From Streptomyces sp. CB02009 (GTDB lineage Bacteria > Actinomycetota > Actinomycetes > Streptomycetales > Streptomycetaceae): DNA of 64,000 nucleotides. The position numbers and the translations under genes are program-made. The DNA lies in the NCBI RefSeq assembly GCF_001905825.1, contig NZ_LIVV01000009.1, positions 1 to 64,000 of the forward strand. The letters run 5' to 3'. Below are positions 36,112-45,174 of this stretch, in pieces. Below the pieces are notes generated by a model. It saw nothing but the letters and a program-made list of their open reading frames with translations, was not told where the DNA came from and did no database searches. Position 1 is the stretch's first letter, and the number at the start of each line of letters is the position of its first letter.

Positions 36112-37604
36112 CGACGGAGGCCGCGACGGCGGACGCCGGGCGGGCCGCGTCGGCGGCCGTGCTGATCGTGACCTGCGTCTCGACGCTGATCGTCAACGCC
36201 AACACGTCGGCGGTGAGCATCCTGCTGCCGGCGATCAGCGAGGACACCGGGATGTCGCTGGACACCCTGCAGTGGGCCGTCACCGGGTACTCGCTGGTGG
36301 GCGCGGCGGTGATCGTCACCTCGGGGGCTCTCGGCGACGTGTTCGGACGCCGGCTGGTGTTCCTGGGCGGGCTGGCGCTGTTCATCGGCTCGTGCGTGCT
36401 CATCGCGCTGTCCGGCGGCGGCGTGGGCGTGATCGTGGGGCGGGCGATCCAGGGGGCGGCGGGGGCCACGATCCTGGCCTGCGGGATGAGCCTGCTGTCC
36501 GTGGCCACGTCCGGTGCCGGGCAGGTGCGGGCGGTGACGCTGTGGGGCGGCGCGTCGGCGGTGGGGGCCGCGGCGGGGCCGCTGGTCGGCGGTGTGCTGG
36601 TGGACGGTACGGGCTGGCAGGGGCTGTTCTGGATCGACGCGGCGATCGCGCTCGCCTGTGTCCCGGTCACCCTGAAGGGCGTCGCCGAGTCCCGTGATCC
36701 CGAGCGGAGCCGCTCGATCGACTTCGCGGGGACGCTGCTGATCGCCGCCGTGCTGGCCCCGGCGCTGCTCGCGCTGAGCGAGGGCTCGGACTGGGGCTGG
36801 ACCTCGGCCGGGGTGCTCGGCTGCTTCGCGGTGGCCGCGGCGTCGGCCGTGGGGTTCGTGGCGGTGGAGCGCCGGGTCGAGGCGCCGCTGGTGGACCTCC
36901 GGCTGCTGCGCGACCGGGTGCTGATCGGGGCGACGGTCGCGATCCTGCTGAGCGCGGGCGTGATCAACGGGCTGATGTACCTGGTCAGCCTCTACTTCCA
37001 GAACCCCGCCACGCTCGGGCTGAGCCCGTTCGAGGCCGGCCTGGCCACCCTGCCCGCGACGGTGGGGCTGATCGCGGTCACGCCCCTCGTGCCCCGGGCG
37101 GTCCAGCACCTGGGGATCGGCCCGGTGATCGCGCTGGGCTTCGCGGCGGCGACGGCCGGCTGCGCGCTGCTGGTGTTCGTGGAGGGCGACTGGCGGTACG
37201 CGGCGTTCGTCCTGCCGCTGGTGCTGCTGGCCGTCGGCCTGGGCCTGGTCAACGGACCGGCGAGTTCGGCGTCCACGTCGTCGGTGTCCGCCGACGCGGT
37301 CGGCGCCGCCTCCGGCATCTCGAACATGGCGCGGTACATCGGGGCGGCCGCGTTCACCGCGGCCGTCGCGACGGTCAACGCGACGGTGGGAGCGTCACGG
37401 ACCGAGGACGGGGACGCGGCGGCCGACGCGCTGGCGGCGGGCCTGTCCGGTGCGTGCCTGCTGCTCACGGTGGCGTCGGGCGCGGGCATGCTGCTGTCCG
37501 TCCTCGCGGTACGGGCGCGCCGCCGCCGGGCGGGCCCGGGGGCCTACGGTGCGGCGGCGGCCTCGCACGCGCACACCGTGCCCGTCGTGCCTCAGTCCTC
37601 GTAG
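36108..37604 (+). CDS. MFS transporter, DHA2-like (14 TM) family
   Basis: The 498-residue protein has about 14 hydrophobic helices and the drug:H+ antiporter-2 layout. The loop between helices 2 and 3 reads SGALGDVFGRRLVF, and the motif C-like region carries GAAAGPLVGGVLVDG. It probably exports a small molecule; the substrate is unknown. The GTG start overlaps LCP 4 by 4 nt, so both are made from one transcript. Its last 13 bp overlap the convergent thioesterase gene. Confidence 0.88.
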   Translation: MTTEAATADAGRAASAAVLIVTCVSTLIVNANTSAVSILLPAISEDTGMSLDTLQWAVTGYSLVGAAVIVTSGALGDVFGRRLVFLGGLALFIGSCVLIALSGGGVGVIVGRAIQGAAGATILACGMSLLSVATSGAGQVRAVTLWGGASAVGAAAGPLVGGVLVDGTGWQGLFWIDAAIALACVPVTLKGVAESRDPERSRSIDFAGTLLIAAVLAPALLALSEGSDWGWTSAGVLGCFAVAAASAVGFVAVERRVEAPLVDLRLLRDRVLIGATVAILLSAGVINGLMYLVSLYFQNPATLGLSPFEAGLATLPATVGLIAVTPLVPRAVQHLGIGPVIALGFAAATAGCALLVFVEGDWRYAAFVLPLVLLAVGLGLVNGPASSASTSSVSADAVGAASGISNMARYIGAAAFTAAVATVNATVGASRTEDGDAAADALAAGLSGACLLLTVASGAGMLLSVLAVRARRRRAGPGAYGAAAASHAHTVPVVPQSS

Positions 37605-38125
37605 CCCTCGGCCGCGCGGCGTTCGCGGAGTTCCTTGATCGCCTGGCGGCGGGCCAGCCGGTGGGTGCGGCGGATCTGCGCCTCCTGGTTGCGGCGCTTG
37701 TCCCGCTCCGTCTCGGGGACGACCTGGGGGACCGGGCGCGGCTTGCCGTCGGCGTCGACCGCGGCGAAGACCAGGTAGGCGGAGCCGACCTGGGTCGCGG
37801 GCGTGGACTCGTTCCAGCGCTCCGCGAGGACCCGTACGCCGACCTCCATCGACGACCGGCCCGTCCAGTTCACCTGGGCCTTCACGTGCAGCAGGTCACC
37901 GACGCGCACCGGCTCAAGGAAGACCATCTCGTCCATCGAGGCGGTGACCGCCGGGCCGCCCGAGTGCCGGCCCGCGACGGCGCCCGCCGCGTCGTCCACC
38001 AGCTTCATGATCACGCCGCCGTGCACCGTACCGAGGAGGTTGGTGTCGTGGCTGGTCATGATGTGGCTGAGGGTGGTGCGGGAGGCCGAGGTGGGCTTGC
38101 CCGGAATATCGCCCTGATCTGTCAT
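37592..38125 (-). CDS. acyl-CoA thioesterase, hotdog fold
   Basis: The 177-residue product is a single hotdog-domain acyl-CoA thioesterase of the cytosolic YciA/BACH type. It shows HIMTSHDTNLLGTVHGGVIMKLVDDAAG, with Asn and Asp of the active site, and VRVLAERW later in the fold. The last 40 residues are highly charged and probably coiled (KRRNQEAQIRRTHRLARRQA). The ATG giving MTDQGDIPGKP was chosen; four codons upstream is another ATG. It hydrolyses acyl-CoAs to free acids and CoA. Confidence 0.9.
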   Translation of the reverse strand: MTDQGDIPGKPTSASRTTLSHIMTSHDTNLLGTVHGGVIMKLVDDAAGAVAGRHSGGPAVTASMDEMVFLEPVRVGDLLHVKAQVNWTGRSSMEVGVRVLAERWNESTPATQVGSAYLVFAAVDADGKPRPVPQVVPETERDKRRNQEAQIRRTHRLARRQAIKELRERRAAEGYED

Positions 38126-38255
38126 GCCCTCCACCATATGCCGGGTCCCGCGGCCGTCGCCGTTCGGTCCCCTTTGCATCAGCTTGGCAACAGCACCGGT
38201 CCGATCCTCCACCCGCCCTGTCGCGCGTAAAGGCATGCCCGGCACACTGGTCCGC

Positions 38256-39563
38256 ATGAATGACTGGCCCGAAGACGGCGGCTACGGCCGTGGCAGCGCG
38301 AACTCCCAGCCCGAGGGACCTCGCCGGATGAGCCATGTGCAGCGTCCGCAGGTTCCGCAGCAGCCGCCTCGGCACGACCAGGGCTACCAGCAGGGCAGCG
38401 GCAACCAGGGCTACAACCCGAACTTCACCCAGGCGCAGGGCTCGGGCTACGACTCCGGTTACAGCTCGGGCCAGGTCTACGGCGGCGCCCAGCAGGGCGG
38501 CGCACCCCAGGGCGGCGGGCGCGGCACCGTGCCTCCGCAGTACGCTCCGGGCCCCGGCGCGGGCGGTCCCGGGCGTCCCGCCCCGGACTGGCGCAAGCGC
38601 ATCAAGGTCGGCTCGATCGTCCTGGTCGTCGCCGTCACCGCCTGGGGCATCGGCACCTACGCGTGGGCCAGCTCGCAGATGCGCAACGAGGTCGACCTCT
38701 CCAAGGTCATCGAGCGTCCGTCCGAGGGCGACTGCACGACGTACCTGATCGTCGGCTCCGACAGCCGTGAGGGCATGTCGGCCGAGGAGAAGAAGAAGCT
38801 CCACACCGGTTCCGCCGAGGGCAAGCGGACCGACTCGATGATGATCCTCGCGTCCTGCTCCAGCGGGAACACGATGGTCTCGCTCCCCCGTGACTCCTGG
38901 GTGACGATCCCCAGCTTCGTGGGCTCCGAGTCGGGCAAGACGTATCCGGCGCGGGGCGGCTCCAAGCTGAACGCCGCGTACGCGATGGACGGCCCCGAGC
39001 TGCTCGTCCGCACCGTCGAGTACAACACCGGTCTGCGCATCGACCACTACGCCGAGATCGGCTTCGCCGGCTTCGCGAACATCGTCGACGCGCTCGGCGG
39101 TGTCGAGCTGAACATCGAGAAGGGCTTCAAGGACAAGAAGTCCGGCGCGAACTTCCAGGCCGGTACGCAGACCCTCAACGGCGAGCAGGCCCTGGCCTTC
39201 GTCCGCACCCGGTACGCCTTCGCCGAGTCGGACCTGCAGCGGACGAAGAACCAGCAGAAGTTCCTCTCCGCCCTGGCCAACCAGGCGGCGACGCCGGGCA
39301 CGATCCTCAACCCGTTCGCGCTGTACCCGACGCTGGGCGCCGGTCTGGACACGCTGATCGTGGACAAGGACATGTCGCTGTACGACCTCGGGAAGATGTT
39401 CTTCGCCATGAAGGGCATCAACAGCGGTGACGGCAAGTCCATGAACATGCCGATCTCGGGCAGCGCGCCGCAGGGCTCCCTGAAGTGGGACATGCCCAAG
39501 GTGAAGCAGCTCGTGCAGCAGATCCAGAACGACGAGAAGGTCACGGTCGAGTCGAACCGCTGA
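38256..39563 (+). CDS. LCP-family protein 5
   Basis: The 435-residue protein has a 100-residue cytosolic tail very rich in Gln, Gly, Tyr and Ser (such as GYDSGYSSGQVYGGAQQGG). One transmembrane helix follows (KVGSIVLVVAVTAWGIGTY), then an LCP domain (YLIVGSDSREGMS, MVSLPRDSWVTIP, AFVRTRYAFAESDLQRTKNQQ). There is no LytR_C domain. A CACACT hexamer 7 nt before the ATG suggests a leaderless transcript. A strong bidirectional terminator follows. Confidence 0.9.
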   Translation: MNDWPEDGGYGRGSANSQPEGPRRMSHVQRPQVPQQPPRHDQGYQQGSGNQGYNPNFTQAQGSGYDSGYSSGQVYGGAQQGGAPQGGGRGTVPPQYAPGPGAGGPGRPAPDWRKRIKVGSIVLVVAVTAWGIGTYAWASSQMRNEVDLSKVIERPSEGDCTTYLIVGSDSREGMSAEEKKKLHTGSAEGKRTDSMMILASCSSGNTMVSLPRDSWVTIPSFVGSESGKTYPARGGSKLNAAYAMDGPELLVRTVEYNTGLRIDHYAEIGFAGFANIVDALGGVELNIEKGFKDKKSGANFQAGTQTLNGEQALAFVRTRYAFAESDLQRTKNQQKFLSALANQAATPGTILNPFALYPTLGAGLDTLIVDKDMSLYDLGKMFFAMKGINSGDGKSMNMPISGSAPQGSLKWDMPKVKQLVQQIQNDEKVTVESNR

Positions 39564-39584
39564 CCCCGTCGGACGGACGGCAGG

Positions 39585-39614
39585 GGGCGCTCCCGCCCGG
39601 TGGCGGGAGCGCCC
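39585..39614. terminator. bidirectional terminator between LCP 5 and the acyl-CoA dehydrogenase gene
   Basis: A perfect 13-bp stem GGGCGCTCCCGCC (39585-39597) / GGCGGGAGCGCCC (39602-39614) lies between two convergent stop codons, about 10-22 nt from each. It can serve both genes. Confidence 0.85.
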
Positions 39615-39624
39615 TTCCGCGTGC

Positions 39625-40797
39625 CTACGGGAGGTTGCGGGCCATGACGATGCGCTGGACCTGGTTGGTGCCCTCGTAGATCTGGGTGATCTTGGCGTCG
39701 CGCATCATGCGCTCGACGGGGTAGTCGCGGGTGTAGCCGTAGCCGCCGAGGAGCTGGACGGCGTCGGTGGTGACCTCCATGGCGACGTCGGAGGCGAAGC
39801 ACTTGGCGGCGGCGCCGAAGAAGGTGAGGTCCTCCTTGTCGCCCCCGGCGGAGACGCGCTCGGACTTCGCGGCGGCGGCGTAGGTGAGCTGGCGGGCCGC
39901 TTCGAGCTTCATGGCCATGTCGGCGAGCATGAACTGGACGCCCTGGAAGTCGGCGATGGGCTTGCCGAACTGCTTGCGCTCGGTGACGTAGCCCTTGGCG
40001 TAGTCCAGGGCGCCCTGGGCGATGCCGATGGCCTGGGCGGCGATGGTGATGCGGGTGTGGTCGAGGGTCTTCATCGCGGTGGCGAAGCCGGTGCCCTCGG
40101 CGCCGATCATGCGGCTCGCGGGGATGCGGACGTTGTCGAGGTAGACCTCGCGGGTCGGGGAGCCCTTGATGCCGAGCTTCTTCTCCGGGGCCCCGAAGGA
40201 CACGCCCTCGTCGGACTTCTCCACGACGAAGGCGGAGATGCCCTTGGAGCGCTTGTCGGGGTCGGTGACGGCCATCACGGTGTAGTACTCGGAGACGCCG
40301 GCGTTGGTGATCCACCGCTTGACGCCGTTGAGGACCCAGAAGTCCCCGTCGCGCACGGCGCGGGTCTTCATCCCGGCCGCGTCCGAGCCCGCGTCGGGCT
40401 CGGAGAGGGCGTAGGAGAACATCGCGTCGCCCTTGGCCAGCGGGCCGAGGTACCGGTGCTTGAGTTCCTCGGAGCCGGACAGGATCACCGGCAGCGAGCC
40501 CAGCTTGTTGACCGCCGGGATCAGCGAGGACGAACCGCACGCACGGGCGACCTCCTCGATCACGATCACCGTGGCGAGCGCGTCCGCGCCCGCGCCGCCG
40601 TAGGCCTCCGGCACGTGCACCGCGTGCAGGTCGTTGGCGACCAGCGCGTCCAGGGCCTCCTGCGGGAACCGGCCCTCCTCGTCCACCGCCGCGGCGAACG
40701 GCACGATCTTCGCCTCCGCGAGCGCACGCACCGACTCCCGGAGCATGTCGTGCTCCTCGGAGGGCCGATACAGGTCGAAATCAGACGAACCTGACAC
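39625..40797 (-). CDS. acyl-CoA dehydrogenase
   Basis: The 390-residue FAD-dependent enzyme introduces a double bond into acyl-CoA. It shows ALSEPDAGSDAAGMKT and WITNAGVSEYYTVMA in the FAD-binding middle domain. The C-terminus reads QLLGGYGYTRDYPVERMMRDAK and IYEGTNQVQRIVMARNL, with the Glu of IYEGTNQ the likely catalytic base. It resembles mycobacterial FadE25. The GTG at 40797 has GGGAG 9 nt upstream; a GTG two codons earlier is too close to it. Confidence 0.94.
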   Translation of the reverse strand: MSGSSDFDLYRPSEEHDMLRESVRALAEAKIVPFAAAVDEEGRFPQEALDALVANDLHAVHVPEAYGGAGADALATVIVIEEVARACGSSSLIPAVNKLGSLPVILSGSEELKHRYLGPLAKGDAMFSYALSEPDAGSDAAGMKTRAVRDGDFWVLNGVKRWITNAGVSEYYTVMAVTDPDKRSKGISAFVVEKSDEGVSFGAPEKKLGIKGSPTREVYLDNVRIPASRMIGAEGTGFATAMKTLDHTRITIAAQAIGIAQGALDYAKGYVTERKQFGKPIADFQGVQFMLADMAMKLEAARQLTYAAAAKSERVSAGGDKEDLTFFGAAAKCFASDVAMEVTTDAVQLLGGYGYTRDYPVERMMRDAKITQIYEGTNQVQRIVMARNLP

Positions 40798-40921
40798 TCT
40801 CACTCACTCCCACGTTGCTAACTACCGTTAAGTAACCCAAAGCGTAGGGCGTGCCCCGGCCCCGGACCAGAGCACGACTATGCTCGGGCAGGCATTCCGC
40901 CCGACGTCACTGGAGACCCGC

Positions 40922-42247
40922 ATGGCCCTCAAGATCACCGTGATCGGCACCGGCTACCTCGGCGCCACCCACGCCGCGGCCATGGCGGAACTGGGCTTCG
41001 AGGTCCTGGGGCTCGACGTCGTGCCCGAGAAGATCGAGCTGCTGTCCTCCGGCCGGGTCCCGATGTACGAGCCGGGCCTGGAGGAACTCCTCGCGAAGCA
41101 CGTCGCGGGCATCGAGGGTTCGAGCGGCCGGCTGCGCTTCACCACCTCCTGGGAGGAGGTCGGCGCCTTCGGCGACGTGCACTTCGTCTGTGTGAACACC
41201 CCGCAGAAGCACGGCGAGTACGCCTGCGACATGAGCTACGTGGACGCCGCCTTCGCCTCCCTCGCCGCGGTCGTACGCGAAGGGGCCCTGGTCGTCGGCA
41301 AGTCGACCGTGCCCGTCGGCTCGGCCGAGCGGCTCGCGGGCGTGCTCCCGGAGGGCGTGGAGCTGGCCTGGAACCCGGAGTTCCTGCGCGAGGGCTTCGC
41401 CGTCCAGGACACCCTGCACCCGGACCGGATCGTCGTCGGCGTCCAGGGCGAGCGGGCCGAGAAGCTGCTGCGCGAGGTGTACGCGGGGCCGGTCGGCGAC
41501 GGTTCGCCGTTCGTGGTGACCGACTTCCCCACCGCCGAGCTGGTGAAGACCTCCGCGAACTCCTTCCTCGCGACCAAGATCTCCTTCATCAACGCGATGG
41601 CCGAGGTCTGCGAGGCCGCCGGCGGCGACGTCGCGAAGCTGGCCGAGGCGATCGGGCACGACGACCGGATCGGCGCCAAGTTCCTGCGCGCCGGCATCGG
41701 CTTCGGCGGCGGCTGCCTGCCCAAGGACATCCGGGCCTTCATGGCCCGCGCGGGAGAGCTGGGCGCCGACCAGGCGCTGACCTTCCTCCGCGAGATCGAC
41801 TCCATCAACATGCGGCGCCGCGGCCAGATGGTCGAGATGGCGCGCGAGGCCCTCGGCGGCAGCACCTTCCTGGGCCGCCGGGTCGCCGTCCTCGGCGCCG
41901 CCTTCAAGCCGGACTCGGACGACGTCCGCGACTCCCCCGCGCTGAACGTGGCCGGTCAGATACACCTCCAGGGCGGCCAGGTCACCGTCTACGACCCCAA
42001 GGGCATGGACAACGCCCGCCGCCTCTTCCCGACCCTCGGATACGCCGATTCCGCCCTCGAAGCGGTGCGCGGGGCGGACGTGGTGCTGCACCTGACGGAG
42101 TGGCGCGAGTTCCGCGAGCTCGACCCGGCGGCGCTCGCCGAGGTCGCCGCCTCGCGGGTGATCCTGGACGGCCGCAACGCGCTGGACTCCGCGCGCTGGC
42201 GGTCGGCCGGCTGGACGTACCGGGCGATGGGTCGCCCGCGCGCCTGA
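40922..42247 (+). CDS. ugd: UDP-glucose 6-dehydrogenase
   Basis: The 441-residue enzyme oxidises UDP-glucose to UDP-glucuronate with two NAD. It has the Rossmann start TVIGTGYLGATHAAAMAELG, the nucleophilic Cys265 in GFGGGCLPKDI and the C-terminal GAAFKPDSDDVRDSPAL segment. The family also includes GDP-mannose dehydrogenase; the motifs fit UDP-glucose. A TATGCT hexamer 39 nt upstream is a plausible -10. The product would supply uronic acids for the envelope glycans implied nearby. Confidence 0.93.
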   Translation: MALKITVIGTGYLGATHAAAMAELGFEVLGLDVVPEKIELLSSGRVPMYEPGLEELLAKHVAGIEGSSGRLRFTTSWEEVGAFGDVHFVCVNTPQKHGEYACDMSYVDAAFASLAAVVREGALVVGKSTVPVGSAERLAGVLPEGVELAWNPEFLREGFAVQDTLHPDRIVVGVQGERAEKLLREVYAGPVGDGSPFVVTDFPTAELVKTSANSFLATKISFINAMAEVCEAAGGDVAKLAEAIGHDDRIGAKFLRAGIGFGGGCLPKDIRAFMARAGELGADQALTFLREIDSINMRRRGQMVEMAREALGGSTFLGRRVAVLGAAFKPDSDDVRDSPALNVAGQIHLQGGQVTVYDPKGMDNARRLFPTLGYADSALEAVRGADVVLHLTEWREFRELDPAALAEVAASRVILDGRNALDSARWRSAGWTYRAMGRPRA

Positions 42248-42262
42248 GGACGCCGCGGTACG

Positions 42263-42298
42263 GGAGGAGGGGGCGCCGGCTTCGGCGCCCCCTCCTCC
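42263..42298. terminator. bidirectional terminator after ugd
   Basis: A perfect 16-bp stem (42263-42278 with 42283-42298) closes a GCTT loop between the convergent ugd and dipeptidase-like genes. Confidence 0.88.
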
Positions 42299-42308
42299 GT
42301 TCACACGG

Positions 42309-43241
42309 TCAGGCCGCCGCCGGCCTGATGCGGTTCGTCCGCGCCAGGAACTCCGCCTCGCGCAGCGCCCGCGTCACGTTGCCGTGCGCGAGGCCGACCA
42401 GTTCCTGGGCGGTCCAGTCCCGGCGGAGGAGCTCCGCGAAGAGCGGGACGTAGCCGACGGCCGGGGCGGTGGCGTGGGAGACGCCCACGCAGTGCGCGCC
42501 CGCCTCCGCGCGCACCCGGTCCAGGACGTCGGCGACCGCGGCCGGGTCCTCGGTCACGGTCACCATGCAGACGGCGCCGTTCTCGCCGAGCAGGCCCAGG
42601 ACGTCGTCCGGCAGGCCTTCCGGGGCCGCCCTGGTGAGCAGGGCGGGGGCGCGGGTGACCGCGAGGGCGCGGCGGACCGTGTCCTGGTCGGCGTCCGAGA
42701 GGTCCACGGCCAGGCCGATGCGGTTCATCTCCCGTACCGCGTCGCGGGCGAAGCGGTCGAAGCGGGTGAGGTTCACGGCCCGTACGCCCAGGGCGTGGTA
42801 GGCCCGCAGGGTCGCGGCGGAGGCACCGAGCGCCGTCCAGCTGACCGGACCGAGCAGGGCGGCGACGCGGCCGCAGTTGCGGGCGTGGGCCATCTCGGAG
42901 GTCGTGTGGGCGAGGCGCAGGTCCTCGGGGCAGGCGGCGACGAGCGCGCGGATGGCGTCGATGCGCCGCAGGGTCCCGATGACGCCCGCAGCGTCCTCAC
43001 CGGGTCCGACGCGCAGCGACCAGAACTGGGCTCCGGCCTCCGCCGCGCGGGCGGGCGGAAGGTCCTCGGGGTCGAGGCTCGGGGGCAGTTCGGTGTGTCC
43101 CTCGACGACGGGCTGCGCCGCCAGGATGGCGCGGGCCCGGGACGTCTCGTCGAGCGGTGGGGGTGGTTCGGGGGGTGCGGGCTCCCCGGCGGCGGCAGGG
43201 ACGGTGGAGAGGGTGGGATGGTCGTCTAGCAGTTCCGCCAT
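42309..43241 (-). CDS. membrane-dipeptidase-like protein lacking metal ligands
   Basis: The 310-residue product aligns along its length with the true M19 dipeptidase encoded next to it. AAQPVVEGHTELPPS matches [14 protein letters not shown], and both have GAQFWS. Of the five zinc ligands only H49 is kept: D becomes E51, the bridging Glu becomes V133, and the two later His become D183 and R204. It is therefore probably a non-catalytic paralogue. It begins after a Pro-rich 30-residue stretch and follows the dipeptidase by 149 bp on the same strand. Confidence 0.85.
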   Translation of the reverse strand: MAELLDDHPTLSTVPAAAGEPAPPEPPPPLDETSRARAILAAQPVVEGHTELPPSLDPEDLPPARAAEAGAQFWSLRVGPGEDAAGVIGTLRRIDAIRALVAACPEDLRLAHTTSEMAHARNCGRVAALLGPVSWTALGASAATLRAYHALGVRAVNLTRFDRFARDAVREMNRIGLAVDLSDADQDTVRRALAVTRAPALLTRAAPEGLPDDVLGLLGENGAVCMVTVTEDPAAVADVLDRVRAEAGAHCVGVSHATAPAVGYVPLFAELLRRDWTAQELVGLAHGNVTRALREAEFLARTNRIRPAAA

Positions 43242-43390
43242 GGTCTGACTCCAGCTCGGTGATGCAGTACCGCCCCGCCGAATTGGGCGGGGCAGTACCG
43301 TCCACCGTGCCACCGGCCCCGCGCGGGGGCTCGGTGGGCTGAGCCGTCCGGGTGAACGGCGCGACCCGGGGCCGGGCCGTTCACACCTCG

Positions 43391-44617
43391 TCAGGCGACC
43401 GGCGTGTCCAGGGAGTCGATCGTCGCGTTCGACGGTGCCGTACGGCTCCGCAGGTCGCGCGAGACCGCCTCCGCGTCGCGCAGGACGCGGACGGCGTTGG
43501 ACCAGGTCAGCTTCGCCAGGTCCGGGTGCGACCAGCCGCGGTGCAGCAGCTCGGCGACCAGGTTCGGGTAGCCGGCGACGTCGTCCAGGCCGGCCGGGGT
43601 GAAGGCCGTGCCGTCGTAGTCCCCGCCGATGCCGATGTGGTCGATGCCGGCGGCCTCGCGCATGTGGTCGAGGTGGTCGGCGACCGTGGCGGCGGTGGCG
43701 ATCGGACGCGGGTTCGCCTCCTCGAAGGCGCGGTGCAGCTTCATCGCCTCCGCGGTCGTGTCGAGGTGGTCGAAGCCGTGCGCCCGGAGGTTCTCGTCGG
43801 CCCGCGCGGTCCACTCGACGGCCGCGGGGAGGATGAACTTGGGCACGAACGTGGCCATCGCGACGCCGCCGTTGGCGGGCAGCCGCTCCAGGACGTCGTC
43901 CGGGACGTTCCTCGGGTGGTCGCAGACGGCCAGCGCCGAGGAGTGCGAGAAGATCACCGGCGCGGCCGAGGCGTCCAGCGCGTCCCGCATGGTCGTCGCG
44001 GCGACGTGCGACAGGTCGACGAGCATGCCCGAGCGGTTCATCTCGCGGACGACCGTACGGCCGAAGGCGGAGAGCCCGCCGACGCCGGGCGCGTCGGTCG
44101 CGGAGTCCGCCCAGTCGTTGTTGTCGTTGTGGGTGAGCGTCATGTAGCGCACGCCGAGGGTGTGCAGGGCGCGCAGGGTGGCGAGGGAGTTGTTGATCGA
44201 GTGGCCGCCCTCGGCCCCCTTGAGGGAGGCGATGCGGCCCTGCTCGCGGGCCGCCTCCATGTCGTCGGCCGTCAGCGCCGGGGCGAGGTCGCCCGCGTAC
44301 CGCTCCAGGAGCTGGTCGACGATGTCGATCTGCTCCAGGGTCGCGCTGACCGCGTCGTCGCCGGCCAGCCGGCAGGGCACGTACACCGACCAGAACTGGG
44401 CGCCGACCCCGCCGGCCCGCAGCCGCCCGAGGTCGGTGTGCAGGGCGCCGGTCTGGTCCGCCCCGATGTCCATCCGGTCCAGGTCGTACCGGACGTGCTC
44501 CCTCAGCGCCCACGGCAGGTCGTTGTGGCCGTCGACGACGGGGTGGCCGGCCAGCAGCTCGCGGGCCTCGGCGAGGCGGCCGGCCGCTCCGCCGGAGGCC
44601 CCGTCCACGGCGCTCAC
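43391..44617 (-). CDS. M19-family membrane dipeptidase
   Basis: The 408-residue enzyme has the complete dinuclear zinc set of renal-dipeptidase-type proteins: H31 and D33 (VDGHNDLPW), E136 (KGAEGGHS), H204 ([11 protein letters not shown]) and H225 (IFSHSSA). It hydrolyses dipeptides, often with D-residues at the C-terminal position. No signal peptide is visible, so it is probably cytosolic. Its GTG start overlaps the purE stop by 4 nt, making it a third gene of the purK-purE operon. Confidence 0.93.
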   Translation of the reverse strand: MSAVDGASGGAAGRLAEARELLAGHPVVDGHNDLPWALREHVRYDLDRMDIGADQTGALHTDLGRLRAGGVGAQFWSVYVPCRLAGDDAVSATLEQIDIVDQLLERYAGDLAPALTADDMEAAREQGRIASLKGAEGGHSINNSLATLRALHTLGVRYMTLTHNDNNDWADSATDAPGVGGLSAFGRTVVREMNRSGMLVDLSHVAATTMRDALDASAAPVIFSHSSALAVCDHPRNVPDDVLERLPANGGVAMATFVPKFILPAAVEWTARADENLRAHGFDHLDTTAEAMKLHRAFEEANPRPIATAATVADHLDHMREAAGIDHIGIGGDYDGTAFTPAGLDDVAGYPNLVAELLHRGWSHPDLAKLTWSNAVRVLRDAEAVSRDLRSRTAPSNATIDSLDTPVA

Positions 44618-45174
44618 TTGGCGAAGCCGAACGAGTCCGCGCCCTCGACCCTGGCCCGCAGGCGCTTGCCCTTCTCCGTCGCCTGGTCGTTCAGCTCCTG
44701 CTGGAACTCCCGCATCCGGGCGAGCAGTGCGGGGTCGTGCGCGGCGAGGACACGGGCCGCGAGCAGGCCCGCGTTCCGGGCGCCGCCGACGGAGACCGTG
44801 GCGACCGGCACGCCGGCCGGCATCTGCACGATGGAGAGCAGCGAGTCCATGCCGTCGAGGTACTTCAGCGGCACCGGGACGCCGATGACCGGCAGCGGGG
44901 TGACGGAGGCGAGCATGCCGGGCAGGTGGGCGGCGCCGCCCGCGCCCGCGATGATCGCCTTGATGCCGCGGCCCGCGGCCTCCTCGCCGTACGCGATCAT
45001 CTCGCGCGGCATCCGGTGCGCGGAGACGACGTCGACCTCGTAGGGGATCTCGAACTCGTCGAGGGCCTGCGCCGCGGCCTCCATGACGGGCCAGTCGGAG
45101 TCGGATCCCATGACGATGCCGATCACGGGGGCGGTGGAGGTGTCGGGCGCTGCGGCGGGGCTCGTGCTGGTCAC
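44614..45174 (-). CDS. purE: 5-(carboxyamino)imidazole ribonucleotide mutase
   Basis: The 186-residue product rearranges N5-CAIR to CAIR in purine synthesis. The motifs [25 protein letters not shown] and [12 protein letters not shown] are all present, with the catalytic His in SAHR. The GTG start overlaps the purK stop by 4 nt. A Ser/Thr/Pro/Ala-rich stretch of about 15 residues precedes the domain, and a Lys/Arg-rich C-terminal extension of about 20 residues follows it. Confidence 0.96.
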   Translation of the reverse strand: MTSTSPAAAPDTSTAPVIGIVMGSDSDWPVMEAAAQALDEFEIPYEVDVVSAHRMPREMIAYGEEAAGRGIKAIIAGAGGAAHLPGMLASVTPLPVIGVPVPLKYLDGMDSLLSIVQMPAGVPVATVSVGGARNAGLLAARVLAAHDPALLARMREFQQELNDQATEKGKRLRARVEGADSFGFAK

